Origin: Vespula vulgaris
Lineage: Eukaryota > Arthropoda > Insecta > Hymenoptera > Vespidae
DNA length: 64,000 nucleotides
Assembly: GCF_905475345.1 (NCBI RefSeq)
Contig: NC_066595.1
Location: 7,819,001-7,883,000 of the forward strand
Direction of reading: 5' to 3'
Positions 41,061 to 55,360 of the stretch are shown piece by piece. The notes beneath the pieces are model-generated. The model ran no database searches. It saw only the letters and a program-made list of their open reading frames with translations, and had not been told where the DNA came from. Both the position numbers and the translations under genes were made by a program. Position 1 is the stretch's first letter. Each line of letters opens with the position of its first letter.

Positions 41061-41707
41061 ATGTCTTCAACGAATGTTTGGTTCACTCTATTGCTTTATT
41101 TTGGATTGGCTTTTGCGTGGATGGACGAAAGGTAGATTTTTCTTTTAAATGTTTTATTAAAAAAATCATACTTCAATGTATGATACTGTTTTTCTTAGGC
41201 CAGTTCTCGAGGCACAAGATGGTAATTTAATTATATCCAGCGCAAAGGATAGAAATATCACTCTTAAAGTATTAGGGAACGGTTACATCAACGTTAATGA
41301 AATTAATTTACTTCACGTCGCCTTGGCTGTAAGCTTACACGTTTTCTTGTAAAGCACAGGCAGATGTGAGATTTCAGATTAAAGATTCCCTTTTCTTCAG
41401 GCTCAAAATGCGACACGTCTGATGGAAAGATTGAGAGCTGGGTATCTCGTTCAAGTGGATAATAATCTCGCAAGGCTAATCAATCTCGTTGAAGGTCCTA
41501 CGGGTTTGCAAAGAAGGATTGCTATGTTGGAAGGAACGGGAGGAAATAGCTCGCGTTCGCCCAGTAGGCGATTGGTAACTCGATAGATCTTCGCAGCAAA
41601 GTTAATTATAAAACGATTTTCTCGACAAATTATTTTATATAAATTGTTTACAGCCTTATTCGACCGACAACTTAACGAGAAATAGTATACGCCGTACTAA
41701 CGAAAGA
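41061..41707 (+). other. Cubilin N-terminal module: signal peptide and helical stalk (exons 1-4)
   Basis: Exon 1 gives a start MSSTNVWFTLLLYFGLAFAW, a textbook signal peptide. Exons 2-4 encode roughly residues 24-143, including a stretch around GYINVNEINLLHVALA that resembles the conserved cubilin N-terminal segment, then helical heptad-like sequence. Basic patches near the exon 3/4 boundary (SPSRRL, then NSIRR and, in exon 5, RIRRLEE) could be proprotein cleavage or stalk elements, but no perfect R-X-K/R-R furin site is present. In vertebrates this region trimerises and binds amnionless; that role here is inferred. Confidence 0.8.
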
Positions 41708-44270
41708 GTAAGTATAAAATTTCAGTAATAAACGAGAGAATATTTTTGTCCGACAGTGATAATTAAAAGACAAAAAAAAAAACTTTTTTACAATTTGTTA
41801 AAAATCAAAGATACGAAGATTGGAAGAGACGGTGAGAGAGATCGAAAATAAGCTGAAAGAGAATGCTTGTCAAAGTAATCCTTGCGGAAATGGCGGTACC
41901 TGTCAAGATCTTTACGAGGGATATCAATGCCTATGCCCTTCTAGTTGGGAGGTAAAACGAGTATTAAATAGGTCTTACGATCTTTTAATATAATTATATC
42001 GTAATTATAAAATTTTGTTCAGGGACCTAATTGCATGACGGACGTAAACGAGTGTGCTAGATACCTTGGCACAGATCTCGGATGCCAAAACGGAGCAACC
42101 TGTTTCAATTTGCCTGGATCTTATCGGTATGTAATATCGATTTAGTTTCCTACCGCTCAATTTTAAAAATACATCGACGTTTAGATGTGATTGCCAAGCT
42201 GGCTGGTACGGACTACATTGCACAAAAAAGGACTCCGTCTGCAGCAGGGAAAACTCTCAAGAACTTTGTGGACACGGTATATGTATTCCTAAACCCGGAG
42301 TCGTCACTGGTTACATTTGTCTCTGTGATCAAGTATGTTGAAAAGATATAAAAAAATTCTACTTATATCTATATTTTTATAAAACTCAATTTGTCTTGAG
42401 GGATGGGAAACCGATGGCAGGAATCCAGCTTGTACGAGGGACGTAGACGAATGTGCGGCGAAACATCCACCGTGTTCAGTAAACCCTCCAGTCACCTGTT
42501 TCAATGCACCCGGTACATTTTTCTGCGGTGCCTGTCCTCGAGGTTATACCGGAAATGGTTATTACTGTACTGACATCGACGAATGTTTGGAAGATAATGG
42601 TGGTTGCAGTACCTCGCCTCGAGTACAATGTATTAACACAATGGTAAAGATCGATTTATATATCAAAGTATTTCTCGAATTACTATTTCAATCGAATTAA
42701 CTTGACTTAACGGATTCCTCGTGAGTTTCACAATATTCTACAAATTAATTCGGGAAAGCTAACGAAGCGAAATCTTTTTGTAAGAGAAATCCTTCGAAAT
42801 CCCTTTTAAACCGAGAGCTTAAGAGAAAGAGTGTAGAGTCGATTATCGTTACGCAGGGATCAAGGGTCTGCGGTCCGTGTCCTTCAGGATATCATGGCGA
42901 TGGAGTTTCCTGCATCTATGTTGGTCCTTGTAGGATTAATAACGGTGGTTGTCACCCGTTAGCAACCTGCATCGAAAATCCTGCGCTTACCAGCTCTTAT
43001 GTACAGTGTCGCTGTCCAGCAGGATACCAAGGCGACGGACTTGGTCCAAACGGTTGTCAACCTGCAACTGAAATATCGAATAATTCATGCGTCAATCATC
43101 CTTGCGTTCACGGCACGTGCATTTCTACTTATCACGGATATCTCTGTAGATGCGATCCTGGATACACAGGTTTATTTTTTGTTAAATAATTAACAAATGA
43201 TCGAACGGCATCACGACTAATTCATTATTACAACGCAGGAACAACGTGCAATACTCAAATCGATCCCTGCTCGCCTAATCCTTGCAAGAACAATGGAGTC
43301 TGCATTGTTACCGCTGGAGCAGTGACCTGCAATTGTTCTACCTCTTATACAGGCAGTAGATGCGAGACGCAACGACAAACTTGCGGTGGTGTATCTCGAA
43401 ATCCTATCGGCCACTTAGAGTTTCCTATTGGTGGGACCACTTACCAACATGGACTCAGTTGTGCCTGGGTTTTGGTGACCAATTATTCTCAAATCTTGAA
43501 CGTCACTTTCACGAATTTTAACTTGGAAGATTCTACCGATTGTAAATTTGACTTTCTTCAGGTAAAATATTGATTTAAATATGACAATTCCTCGCTAAAT
43601 AGATCGAAAATAATATAAATAATTTATAAAGTTATTAACAGAGATATATATTTACTTTTAGATACACGATGGTAGAAATGCTGGTAATCATATGATAGGG
43701 AGATTTTGTGGTAACGCTTTACCCAATAAAAATGGAAACATTGTTTCATCTCACAACGCATTATATTTCTGGTTTCATTCGGACAGCACTGTAGCACACG
43801 AAGGCTTTGCTTTACATTGGAATACGATCGACCCGATCTGTGGTGGAATTTTTGAAGAGGATTATGGTACAATAACGTCACCTGGTTATCCGGGAAGATA
43901 TCCTCCCAACAGAGATTGTTATTGGTATATTTCTGTAAGAGAGGGAAAAAGAGTACAATTACATTTCGGACAACTGATGCTCGAAGAACATACTACATGC
44001 AAATACGATTATGTCGAAGTTCGTATCTGTTGATTTTTAGATGAGATCATCGATATGCAGCATACTAATTCTGTTATTTTACAGATTACTACAACATACA
44101 ATAATGAATCTCTAGGTCGTTATTGCAATCATAGTCGACCCGGACCTGTTATTGTACCTGGAAACGAAGTTACACTTTACTTCCACTCAGATGGCTCAGG
44201 TCAAGATGCTGGTTTCCAAATTCATTATTCAACAGTGGAAGGTAACTGTTTCCACAAGATACATATATCA

Positions 44271-44321
<51 letters not shown>

Positions 44322-47300
44322 GAAACAAATGAGAAATTTATGAAAAAACGTCTACATTTGAAACATGCATCTTATATTCAGGTATACCTGGTTGCGGTGG
44401 TTTTTTTACTTCGAATGTTGGCTCGATCCATTCCCCTGGTTCTTTGACGTCCTATCAATCAAATGTAAATTGCGAGTGGAAAATACAATTACGACCTGGC
44501 GAGAAAATACAGATCACTTGGCAAAAGTTTAGTCTTGAAGAATCTACCAGTTGTAATTTTGATGCGGTCGAGGTAATCATACGAATTTATTTATTTATAT
44601 CAAAATAAAGAAAATCAGGATTACGAATAAGAGGATTTAAAATTTTTTAGATTTATGATGGAGATAGTACAAATTCGCCATTGATCGGTAGATATTGCGG
44701 CGAGATCATGCCGCCGACTATTAAATCGAGCTCCAACACCGTAGTAATAATTTTCATGAGTGATTGGTCCTTCGAAATGGAAGGCTTTGCCTTATCTTAC
44801 GAAGTCATATGCGGCAGAGAATTTACCGAAGAAACTGGTGTCATTACCTCTCCCATGTATCCAAATGCTTATCATGCTGCGAGAACTTGCATCTACGAAA
44901 TTATCTTACCACCAGGCAAAGCCATAGTTCTCACTATCCTCGATCTGGATTTGGAAGGAATGGGCAATGATTGTTATTTCGACTCTCTCGAAATTTTCGA
45001 CGGCGATAGCGATAATTCTACTAATCTCGCTACTCTCTGTGGCTTCACATCGGCCGAAACATTTTATTCAACGTACAATTACATGTATCTCAAATTTACG
45101 AGCGATAATAGCATTCAAGGTCGAGGTTTTAAACTTAATTACACTTCCATAGATCGCAGTAAGTAAAATCATCATATACTGACGTTTCTATTATTTCGAT
45201 CAATAATAATTTCAAAGTCGTTTCTTTTTTTCTTAAGGATGTGGAGGATTGTACAGAAGTCCTAACGGAATAATTCAATCACCTGGCGAAGACAGTAATT
45301 ATGACAATAACGAAGAGTGTACTTGGATAATTCAGGCACCTCCAGGATACGTCATCCAACTTACTTGGTTATCGTTTAATCTCGAATATCAAATACGTTG
45401 TAGAAACGATTACGTTAGCGTTTATGAAAATATTTCGAAATCGGAAGATAGTCATTTGGGAACGTAAGTCGATCTCTCATATGTCGTTTAATTATTATTA
45501 GATTACTCAATGTAATAATTCATTATTAAAGTTCTTTTTATTCGTTTTAGTTATTGTGGCAATAATAAACCACCTATACTCACTTCTCAAGACCGAACGA
45601 TGGTGATATTCTTTGAGACCGATTCGAGTATCACACTAAACGGATTTATGGCTACGTACATCTTTGTCGATGTTTCCAAAGTTTGCGGTGGTTACTACGT
45701 ACAGCAAAGTGGCGTTATCCGATCTCCCAACTATCCAGGAAACTATCCACATTCGAGGGAATGCGTATGGGTCCTCGAAGCACCCAATAGACAAAGAGTT
45801 ACCCTTACAGTCGATACCTTCGAGCTTGAAAGTCATGAAAACTGCTTATTCGATTATTTGGAGATAAGGTATAATGCAACGAAAAGAGTCTTTTTTATTT
45901 TTTACAAGTATCTTTTCTTTTCTTTTCTTTTCTTTTCTTTTCTTTTCTTTTCGTGAAATACGCATAAACTATTGACGTATTTTAGAAATGGTGGTTACGA
46001 AAATTCACCTTTGATCGGACGATACTGTGGCACTGATATACCAAAACAAATTATCAGTCAAACGAATCAATTATATATCAAATTCGTCTCTGATAATTCA
46101 CTTATGGAAGCAGGTTTCAGCATCGATTGGGATAACACAGCGGAGGGTGAGTTGTAACGTAAAAAGAAAAAAATAAACATTTCTTGTAAATATTCCTTTG
46201 AATTTTTTAAGTAAAAACTATCTCTTTCAGGATGCGGTGGAACATTAAGTTCCGCCAGAGGCGATATTATATCACCAAATTATCCACAGGCATATAGCAG
46301 AAATGCCGAATGCGTCTGGAGAATTGCCGTTTCCGCAGGCAGTACAGTGGAGCTTACTATAATTGATCTCGATTTGGAAGATCATATAAAATGTAGATAC
46401 GATTATGTGGAGATATCCGAAGGCACCTCTCGTACACGAAATGTAGAACGATATTGTCATACTCATCCATCGATTATAAATACAAAATCGAACATAGTGA
46501 CCATTCGTTTCCGTAGCGACTTTACCATATCCGCTCATGGTTTCCATATTAAATATGAAACCGGTATGGCGTATTTTCATTCTCGTTAAAGTTACGTCTG
46601 ACGATATTGAATAATTCATTGTATTTTTCTGAATGAATCTTATTTTTTTCTCAGTATGTCACAACACGGTACAAGGTTTCTGGGGCGTCATAGAATCACC
46701 TAACTTCCCAGACAAATACGAACACTCGAGAAACTGTAGTTGGATAATCAACGCACCAATCGGTAACAAAATTAATCTGACGTTCTCTCATTTCAATTTG
46801 GAAGGAACCGGTGAAAACGATAGCTGTCATTACGATTATCTCGAGATCAAACAAGGCTCTAACAACGTATCCAACAGCGAACTCGGCAAATTTTGTGGCT
46901 CGGACAATCTTCCTCCAAAAATTCACTCGTCGGAACATCAAGTTTTTATCAATTTCTTTACCGACGATTATGTCAACAGTAATGGCTTTCGATTGGAATG
47001 GGTGGTAGATGGTTGTGGTAAACATTTGACTAGGCCTTCGGATATATTCACCTCTCCTGGTTATCCAATACCGTATTCGCGATCAATCAGATGCGAATGG
47101 CTAATCGAAGTCGATTATATGCATAGTATCGAAATCACAATGCATGATGTAAGCCAAAAAGAAAGATAACATTCGTTGGAATAGAGCAGAGTTTAATATT
47201 TCAATTTTAATTGTTATCTTTTTTATTATCAGGTCGACATCGAAAGTCAAGAGATTTGTCTGGATAAATCCGTAATTATCTACGGAGGGGAAGATGAAAG

Positions 47301-50300
47301 TGCACCGAAATTAGTCACTTTATGTCACTCCAATAAGCCGGTTATCTACACCAGTTCCGGTAACAAAATGTTTGTCACGTTCGAAGGGAATCCCTATTAC
47401 TCTTCTCGCGGTTTTAAAGCGAGCTACAGAAGCGTGCCTCTAAGATGTGGTGGAAGATTTACAATGAATACCGGTGTCATTCATACAACCAATTATCCCC
47501 TCAATTATCCGCATAATCAAAATTGCGAGTGGTTGTTGCAAGTTGATAAAAATCACGTGGTGAATGTCACCTTCGAAGACTTTGATATCGAGGATAGCAG
47601 AAACTGTAGCGATGATTACGTAAAAGTACGATAACGAAAATGATCTCTACTTTTAGAGAATTTCTATCAAACTTGTATTATTTTTTTCAGATATTTGATG
47701 GACCAAGCAAAGACGACTACTTGTTGGGTACTCACTGTCGAAATCAGCTTCCTCCCTCTTACGTTTCAACGGGTAACGAAATGTTAATAGTCATGAGAAG
47801 CGACAGTATAATATCTGCAAAAGGATTCAAGGCCACATACAAAGCAGCATGCGGTGCTCGTATAATAGTAAAGGACCAAGGTTTCCTCGCAGAATCCAGC
47901 AGTAATATATTGAATTGCACTTGGATACTCGTAGCAGAAAATCCTGGTGAGTTAACAGGTCTATGGAAAAAAAAAACAAAAAACAATTTCCTTCAACTTT
48001 TGAGAATCTGTCCACGTTCGTTCGATTCGTTTTCAGCCGATCACGTGACAGTAACGTTCACGCATATGGATCTCAACTTGGTACAATTAGGTATAATGAC
48101 GCCTCAAGAAAACCAGTGTTTCGTAGATTATCTCCAGGTAATCGAAGGCGAAGACATGGATGGACCTGTTCTTGGAAAATGGTGCAGTAACAAAATTCCT
48201 CCACCTATCACGAGTACTGGGAATGCTCTCACTATTCATCTATACGTAAAATACGGATACAATGATTTCTCCGCTATTTATAGTGTCTTGAATTCTGGTG
48301 AGTCATAGTATATTTCATAATCTTTCGATAGGTTATTAAAATCAATAAAAATGATCTTTTCTTAGCTTGCGGCGGAAATTATACGTCTGAACGTGGAACG
48401 ATCGCATCACCGGGTTATCCTAATCCTTACCCCCTCAATTCCGAGTGCGTTTGGATTTTAAATACTTCGCCTGGGAACAAAATAAGTATAACTTTTAGCG
48501 AGTTCAATATTCAGCAAAGTGAGAATTGTGACTTGGATTATCTCGAGATTCGCGAGGAGAGTGGAATCGGTAAACTGATAGGCGTTTTCTGCGGTCAAGA
48601 AATCGATTCGATCACATCCTCGAGCAAACTCTGGATCAAATTCAAAAGTGATACCGAAAGTGGGGCTAAGGGATTCCTTGCCGATTATAGTTTCTTACCA
48701 GGAAACGAACTTTCGGGGACAATCGGTCGAATCACTTCGCCTTTATATCCTCTCTTATACAAAACTGTAGGTACTTATTCGTGGCGAATTACCGTCGAAG
48801 TCGGATATGTCATTCGATTGGAATTGAAAGAAATATTTTTAGAGAATTTCGATATGAGATGTCACAATTCGTTAAAGGTAAATTGTCAAGATCAGTTTAA
48901 TGCAAATGATATGATAATGAATGAGATCTTTTTTAGATTTATGATGGTTATAATAACGAAGCATCGATCTTGTTGGAACAATGTTCTCGCGTGGCACCTC
49001 CACCATTCGAAACTTCGAGTAACATGGTTTACATCGTTATGAACATTTTTTACAGTGGATTTGGCAATAAATTTGATCTTAACTGGCTTCAAATACCAAA
49101 ATCTTTCGTCGATGAACAAAAAATGAAGGAAATTAAACGTAAGTCGTTAGTTAATCAAATTTTACTTTACTGAAATTAATTTTACAAAATGATTTACAGT
49201 CTCGAAATGTAGTAAAGAAGTGGCTTTGACAAACGAGGGCAACAGTAGTTATATGTTCTGGTCTCCTGGTTGGCCACACGGTTATGAAGAAAATCTTGAA
49301 TGTACATGGATCTTCACTTCGCCTCCAGGAACTCATCTTGTCCTTAGAATAATATCGATGAACTTGGAAGAAACTGTTGATTGCATAGATGATTACGTAG
49401 CCGTTTACTCGGGATACGCCATGACTTCAACGGAGAATAGTGTCCTCGAAAAAAGATTGTGTCTCTCCAATGAAACTTGGAACAAGATAAAAACAAAAAA
49501 TATCATGACGGTTAAATTCGTTTCGGACACTTATTTCAATAAGACCGGTTTCAAAGCTCAAGTTTATAGAGGTCAGATTTTTTTAGTCTTTCTTAGAAGA
49601 ATTTTCTTTCCATTAGATAGATATTCATCTTAAGTTAATATTTTATTGTTAACGAATAGAATGCGGTGGTGATTTAACGGGACCAAACGGAGTGATCGAA
49701 ATCAATAATAAAACTATTATAAGTGGATTAAGTATCTGGCGTTTCTCATGCGAATGGATCGTCACCGTAAAACCTGGCAAAACTATACAAGTTAAAATTC
49801 ATGATTTGTCCACGTTAGAAACACAAAATAACACGTGTGGACATAATTACATTATGGTAAGGACGATTTAATTTTAAATAAAATACATTCTCTAACGTGC
49901 TTTACTTTTCAGTTGAAAAATGGAGGAGACGCGTCTTCTCCTTTACTAGGAACTGGAAAATATTGCAGTGACATAGCACCTGCGCCATTAGAAACGATCG
50001 GAAACAAGCTTTACGTTCGAGCTGTTGGTCGTGCTAAAAGTTTAATGTTTAAATTAGCATATAAGTAAAAGATCAACCATTTTGTCCTTCTTGCAAATAA
50101 ATTACCACTGCAAAATCGTTAATTATAACAAAATTTTCCAGAGAAATGAGTATGGATTGTGGCGGTGAATTTATCTTATCGAACGAACAGAACGATCTAG
50201 AGATCACTACTCCGAATTATCCAAACATTCCACATCCTCATAGCGAATGTATTTGGAAGATCATGGCGGCTAACGGAGAAAGAATTTCTATTCATTTTAT

Positions 50301-53300
50301 AGAGAGATTTGATTTGTCTTTCACTACAAAGTAAGTTTCCACTTACCACAGTACAATAATTGTATTGCAATTATAGTAATGAATAAAAAAATATATATAC
50401 AAAAATATGTTTTAGCTGCGAAAAGGAATATGTTGAAATAAGAGACGGTGGAACAGATAGTTCGCAATCATTAGGACGATTTTGCAAAGACACAGCACCC
50501 AGCACTATAACGACGAAAGGAAACATGATGTACATACATTTTTATACTGATGTACTTGAACCAAAGAATGGTTTTAAAGCTGTCATTACATCTGGAGGTA
50601 AAGCTTGTACCTAAACTTTTCCTATATATATATATACATATGTATGCGTATATTTATCTTTTATTTGATTTATTTCATCGAAAAAACTTTGAGTCATAAT
50701 CAATCAATGTAACAGATATGTGTGGTGGTATTCTGAGAGGTACGCATGGTGTTCTTACTTCGCCGGATTATCCTCACTCATATCCTAAAAAAGAAGTCTG
50801 TGGATGGTGGATAATCGGTCCACAGGATCACACTTTGAAGATTCAATTCCGTGATTTGCATCTTCCAACACGGCGTAATTGTAAAACAGCTGATTATGTA
50901 GAAATCTCCGAACAAACTCCTACGAATAAATCAGGTACATTAACGATCAAATATTGTTTTACAATATTCTTACAAGTTTTTCTAATGAAACTGATTGTCA
51001 TGTTTATTATTAATTTGACTATAAATTGTTAGTAATCGAAGTTCTCGGAACATATTGCGGAACTCAACTGCCGAATGTCATCGAGACAACCTTGAACGAG
51101 GCTTTTGTCACTTTCCATAGCGACGATAGAGATTACATCTCTTTTAGAGGCTTTAGCTTAAATTTTACATCCAATCAGGAGGGTAAGAGATATTTTAAAA
51201 CAAACTTTTTTTAAGAAAGTTAACAGTTTTTCTTCTTAATTTTTTTAATTTACAGTTTGCGGTGGTGAACTTACCGCATTGAGCGGAATAATAAAGTCAC
51301 CTGGATATCCAAATGTAATAACACGTTCCAGGTACAAGCACTAACGCAAGTTTATAAGATTAATAAAAAAATGCAATATATTTTCTAATAGATATTTCAA
51401 CTTTTATATTTACTAACTTTACTATTTACTTACAGATATTGCGATTGGAGAATCAAACTACCATTAGGCTATCAAGTAGTAGTGGATATTATAGATCTTG
51501 GTGCGGTTGATAAATCCTTTAGAAACAGTTATACATTATCGGTAATTAAAATTTTGCAAAGAATACTTCCTTAGTAGAAAATCAAAAGGAAGAAAAACAA
51601 TAAGAAAAAAATTCTACAAAATATAAAAATTTCTTTCTAGTTCTACAATGATTTCCAATTCAAAACAAAATTTAAAACGTTATTGGATAATACAGATCTA
51701 TCACAAATTACAAGTAGTAGTAATACACTGATGATCAATTATTGGGCTCCAATTGGTTACAGAGGCTTTAAACTTCGATATTCGGCTGCTGTACCTGCTC
51801 GTATGTTTTAAATTTTCAAAAAAAAATAATAATAAAAAAAAAACAAGATCTTTTTATTCTCCATTAATAATCGAATCGTTTCAGCTTGCGGTGGAGTACT
51901 TACCAATATACAAGGTGAAATCAAAGCTCCACCTGCTCCCTATAATATGTCCGCGTATTTATGTGTATGGCTGATCAAACCACCGGAGAATTTGATCGAT
52001 TATGCCAATTACACGGGATTAACTTTGACCCTGAGAGTCACTGGCATTATTAGTGAATGCTACAGCTATACTTCGATTGCTATCAAAGGTAAGTAAAACG
52101 ATATTTCATTAATAAATCATCAAAGTTTCATTCGTTACTTCTTTTTTTTTAGACATTGGTAAAATTTGTGGTAACATAACAAAACCGAAATACCTGAGAA
52201 GTCCATTGATCGAAAATGAATTGAAAGTAATTATCTATCACTCTCTCTCTCTCTCTCTTTTTCTCTTAAAATCACGATCCATTAGATTCATTTAAAAGAT
52301 TTAATGAAACTATATTGATAATTCACAGATATTAAATAGTAGTAGTTCGAATACAAAAGGACTGCAATTTAATGTAACGTATCAATGGCAACCTTGTGGT
52401 GGCATTCTCCAAGGCCCATCTCATACTATAACTACTCCAAAGAATATTTCTTATCCTATAAATTGTGCCTGGCAAGTAAAATATGCGAACATCGGTGAAA
52501 TGATAAATCTTTCCTTCACTAAATTTGATTTAGTTAGCAATTGCGAAATTGCTTATATTACAGTCAGGTATGCGATGCCTCTTTATTTAAGAAAATAATT
52601 TTCATTTTCCACTTAAAATAAATATTTTTAGAAATGGCGGTCCGATGTCACCGAAAGTTGGTACTTTCTGTGGAAATATATTACCGGACGATATCCTCAG
52701 TAGTTCGAATCAACTATGGATCGAATATTATGCATCAGCAGCACCTAACGAATTCGAGATCAAACTCCAATTGGCCAATCATGGTTGCGGGGGGACTTTA
52801 CGAGATTTTAGCAGAGAGATTGCTTCGCCTGAGTAAATATCTTTCTAATCTACATAGAAAAATCTACATAGAAAAAAATATGTTTTAGTATAATATATAC
52901 TGATCTATATCGATATATCTTTCATCTACATAGAAAAATTTTATACTATCTACATAGACTAATCCACATAGAAATTTTATATTAATCTACATAGAAAAAA
53001 ATATAACGTATTCGTTCTTTTAGATTCCCGAAACAATATCCAAACAATGCGGAATGCACATGGGAAATAATGGCGGAAAATGGTTATCACATAGGATTGA
53101 GCTTCGTAAATCGATTCAATTTGGAGAGTAGTATTAATTGCGAGAAAGATTACATACAGGTACGTTTCAGTGATCGAATCCAAATCTTAGATACTTATTT
53201 AACTTCGAAATCGATTTAACTTTGATTGTTACGAACAAAGGAAAGTTTTAAACGTTGAAAAGTTAATAATGTCGTAGATATTCGATTGGAAACCAAAACA

Positions 53301-55298
53301 TAATAATATTTATGGAAATTGGACCGAATTGGGTAAAGTTTGTGGAAGAGACACACCGCAACCGTTTACTTCTACGACGAATCGAATGAAAGTTATCTTT
53401 CGTTCAAACGAAGCCATACGAGCCGATGGTTTTCGCGCAATTTGGAACGAAAATTGTGGTGGTGTCTTTACTGTGACTAAAGAACGAAAGACGATCATAT
53501 CACCTGGATATCCGAACTACTATCAACCTAACTTAAATTGCAATTATACTCTCATAACCGATACTAACGAAGATATCATCGTACAGTTTCTTGAATTTGA
53601 GATCGAACACAGTAAGCTTACAAAACAAATATTAACTAACTAACAAAAATTAACAACGAAATACTAGATAAATAAATTAATGCGTTTTACAATTTAATTT
53701 GAATTTCATGTCGGATAGTTTGTCGATTCGATAATTTGACCATTATCAGTCAGGAATATCCATTTATGCCTTCGGAAAAAGCAACTTGGTGTGGCAATGA
53801 TATGCCACCTTTGCAAAGGTCAGCATCTCGAATGGAGATCATTTTCAAAACGGACGTATACATTCAAAGAAATGGCTTTGTATTCGCTTACTTTATAAAT
53901 AGTGAGTTGAATTGATAATTATCAACACTTTGAACCGTTCCAAGTGGTTAGTAATAAAATGAAATTTTCTACATTAATAATAGATTGTGGTGGGTTAATA
54001 ACCGAACCAACGGAAATAAAACCTTTGATGTATAAGGACAATTATTTTGACAATATAAATTGCACTTGGGTGATCAAAGCTCCGAAGGATAAAAGCATAG
54101 TACTTCGATTTGAGAAATTCGTCACGGAATCTATTGAAAGGTAAATTTTAATCCATTTTTCTTTCTCTTTTTTGATAAAACATATCCAAATATTAATTTT
54201 GTTTAAGCTGCCATTACGATTACATTGCCGTTTATGAGAGCGAATTAATCGATTCGGATAAATTGATGGGAAAAGTTTGCGGCAATTTAACCCAAACTTT
54301 ACCCGTCTTCAAAACTGATTCGAATAACATGGTAGTGAGTTTCGTTAGTGATCGTTCGTCGAATTACGGAGGTTTCATTGGAAAGGTAATAATACATATC
54401 TGCCATTGTAAAATCGTTAAAAACTAATCGAGTTCTATCGAAACGAATAATAGACAAATGACAAATTTTTCAGATCTTCTTCGGTAATAGTCCTGCTGCT
54501 GGCTGCGGTGGTACACTGAATCTAAGCAGTGTCGCATCAGTGAGTTTTAGAACTCAGAAAGGTGCAACGTACCAATCGTTCGAAGATTGTCATTGGACGA
54601 TTTTGACTACAGCAGGAAAAAATATTAGATTGACGTTAAATAGTATGGATATTAGAACCAATCCAAGAAACGATACTGTTACTGAGGACTGCCCCAACGA
54701 TTATCTCGAAGTAAAACTCGTTTCTTGTCATCGATCTTTTCAAATATAACGATTACACTTTACAACGCTTTCGATAACTTAATCCATTATCATTTTAAGA
54801 TTCACGACGGGGCAGGACAATTTGCGGAATTATTGGGTAAATACTGTGGAAACGTACCACCTCCAGTAATAATTACAAGCTCAAACAAAATGTGGATAAG
54901 ATTCTTCACAGATGGTACCGTCGAAGGAGGCGGAGCAATCGGAACTTTGGAAGCTATAGATTGTAAGCGGTTTCTCGTGTTTATCGAATCGACCAAACGA
55001 AATAACGTTCTTATGAACTGATTCGATTTTCCAGCACCTTGTGGATTGACTTATCGAAAAGTTAATACAACGAAAGCTTACATAACGTCTCCTGGATATC
55101 CCAACTCGTACGAACCTGGTATTCGTTGCAGTTGGATTGTGGAGAATTCTAATGAATATAACGATATAATGTTCATTAGATTATTGGAATTTAATATGAC
55201 GAATTCGAAAAATTGCGACGATGAATATCTGGCGATCTCAGATTCCGAGGTAATTGAATTAAAAGCTAATTAAATAGTGATAAGCGAAAAAAATATTT

Positions 55299-55360
<62 letters not shown>

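Larger units (their letters stand above)
43382..47445 (+). other. Cubilin CUB domains 1-9
   Basis: Each unit opens with a C-G-G-like turn, followed by SP-x-YP, C-x-W, a D-Y/F-L/V-E/Q-I strand, a GRYCG-like fourth cysteine and a hydrophobic GF-x-h end. Openings: TCGGVS, ICGGIF, GCGGFF, ICGREF, RCGGLY, VCGGYY, GCGGTL, VCHNTV and GCGKHL. All nine keep four cysteines. Most also keep the acidic residues typical of calcium-binding CUB domains (the Asp of D-Y-x-E-I and the Asp of S-D-x-S). In mammals CUB5-8 bind intrinsic factor-cobalamin; insects lack intrinsic factor, so that function should not be transferred. Confidence 0.9.

Noticed and set aside
47640..48308. 222-residue continuous frame treated as a single cubilin exon
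   Set aside because: It crosses a GTGAGT...TTTCAG intron (47947-48036). Removing it restores the CUB11 strand order.
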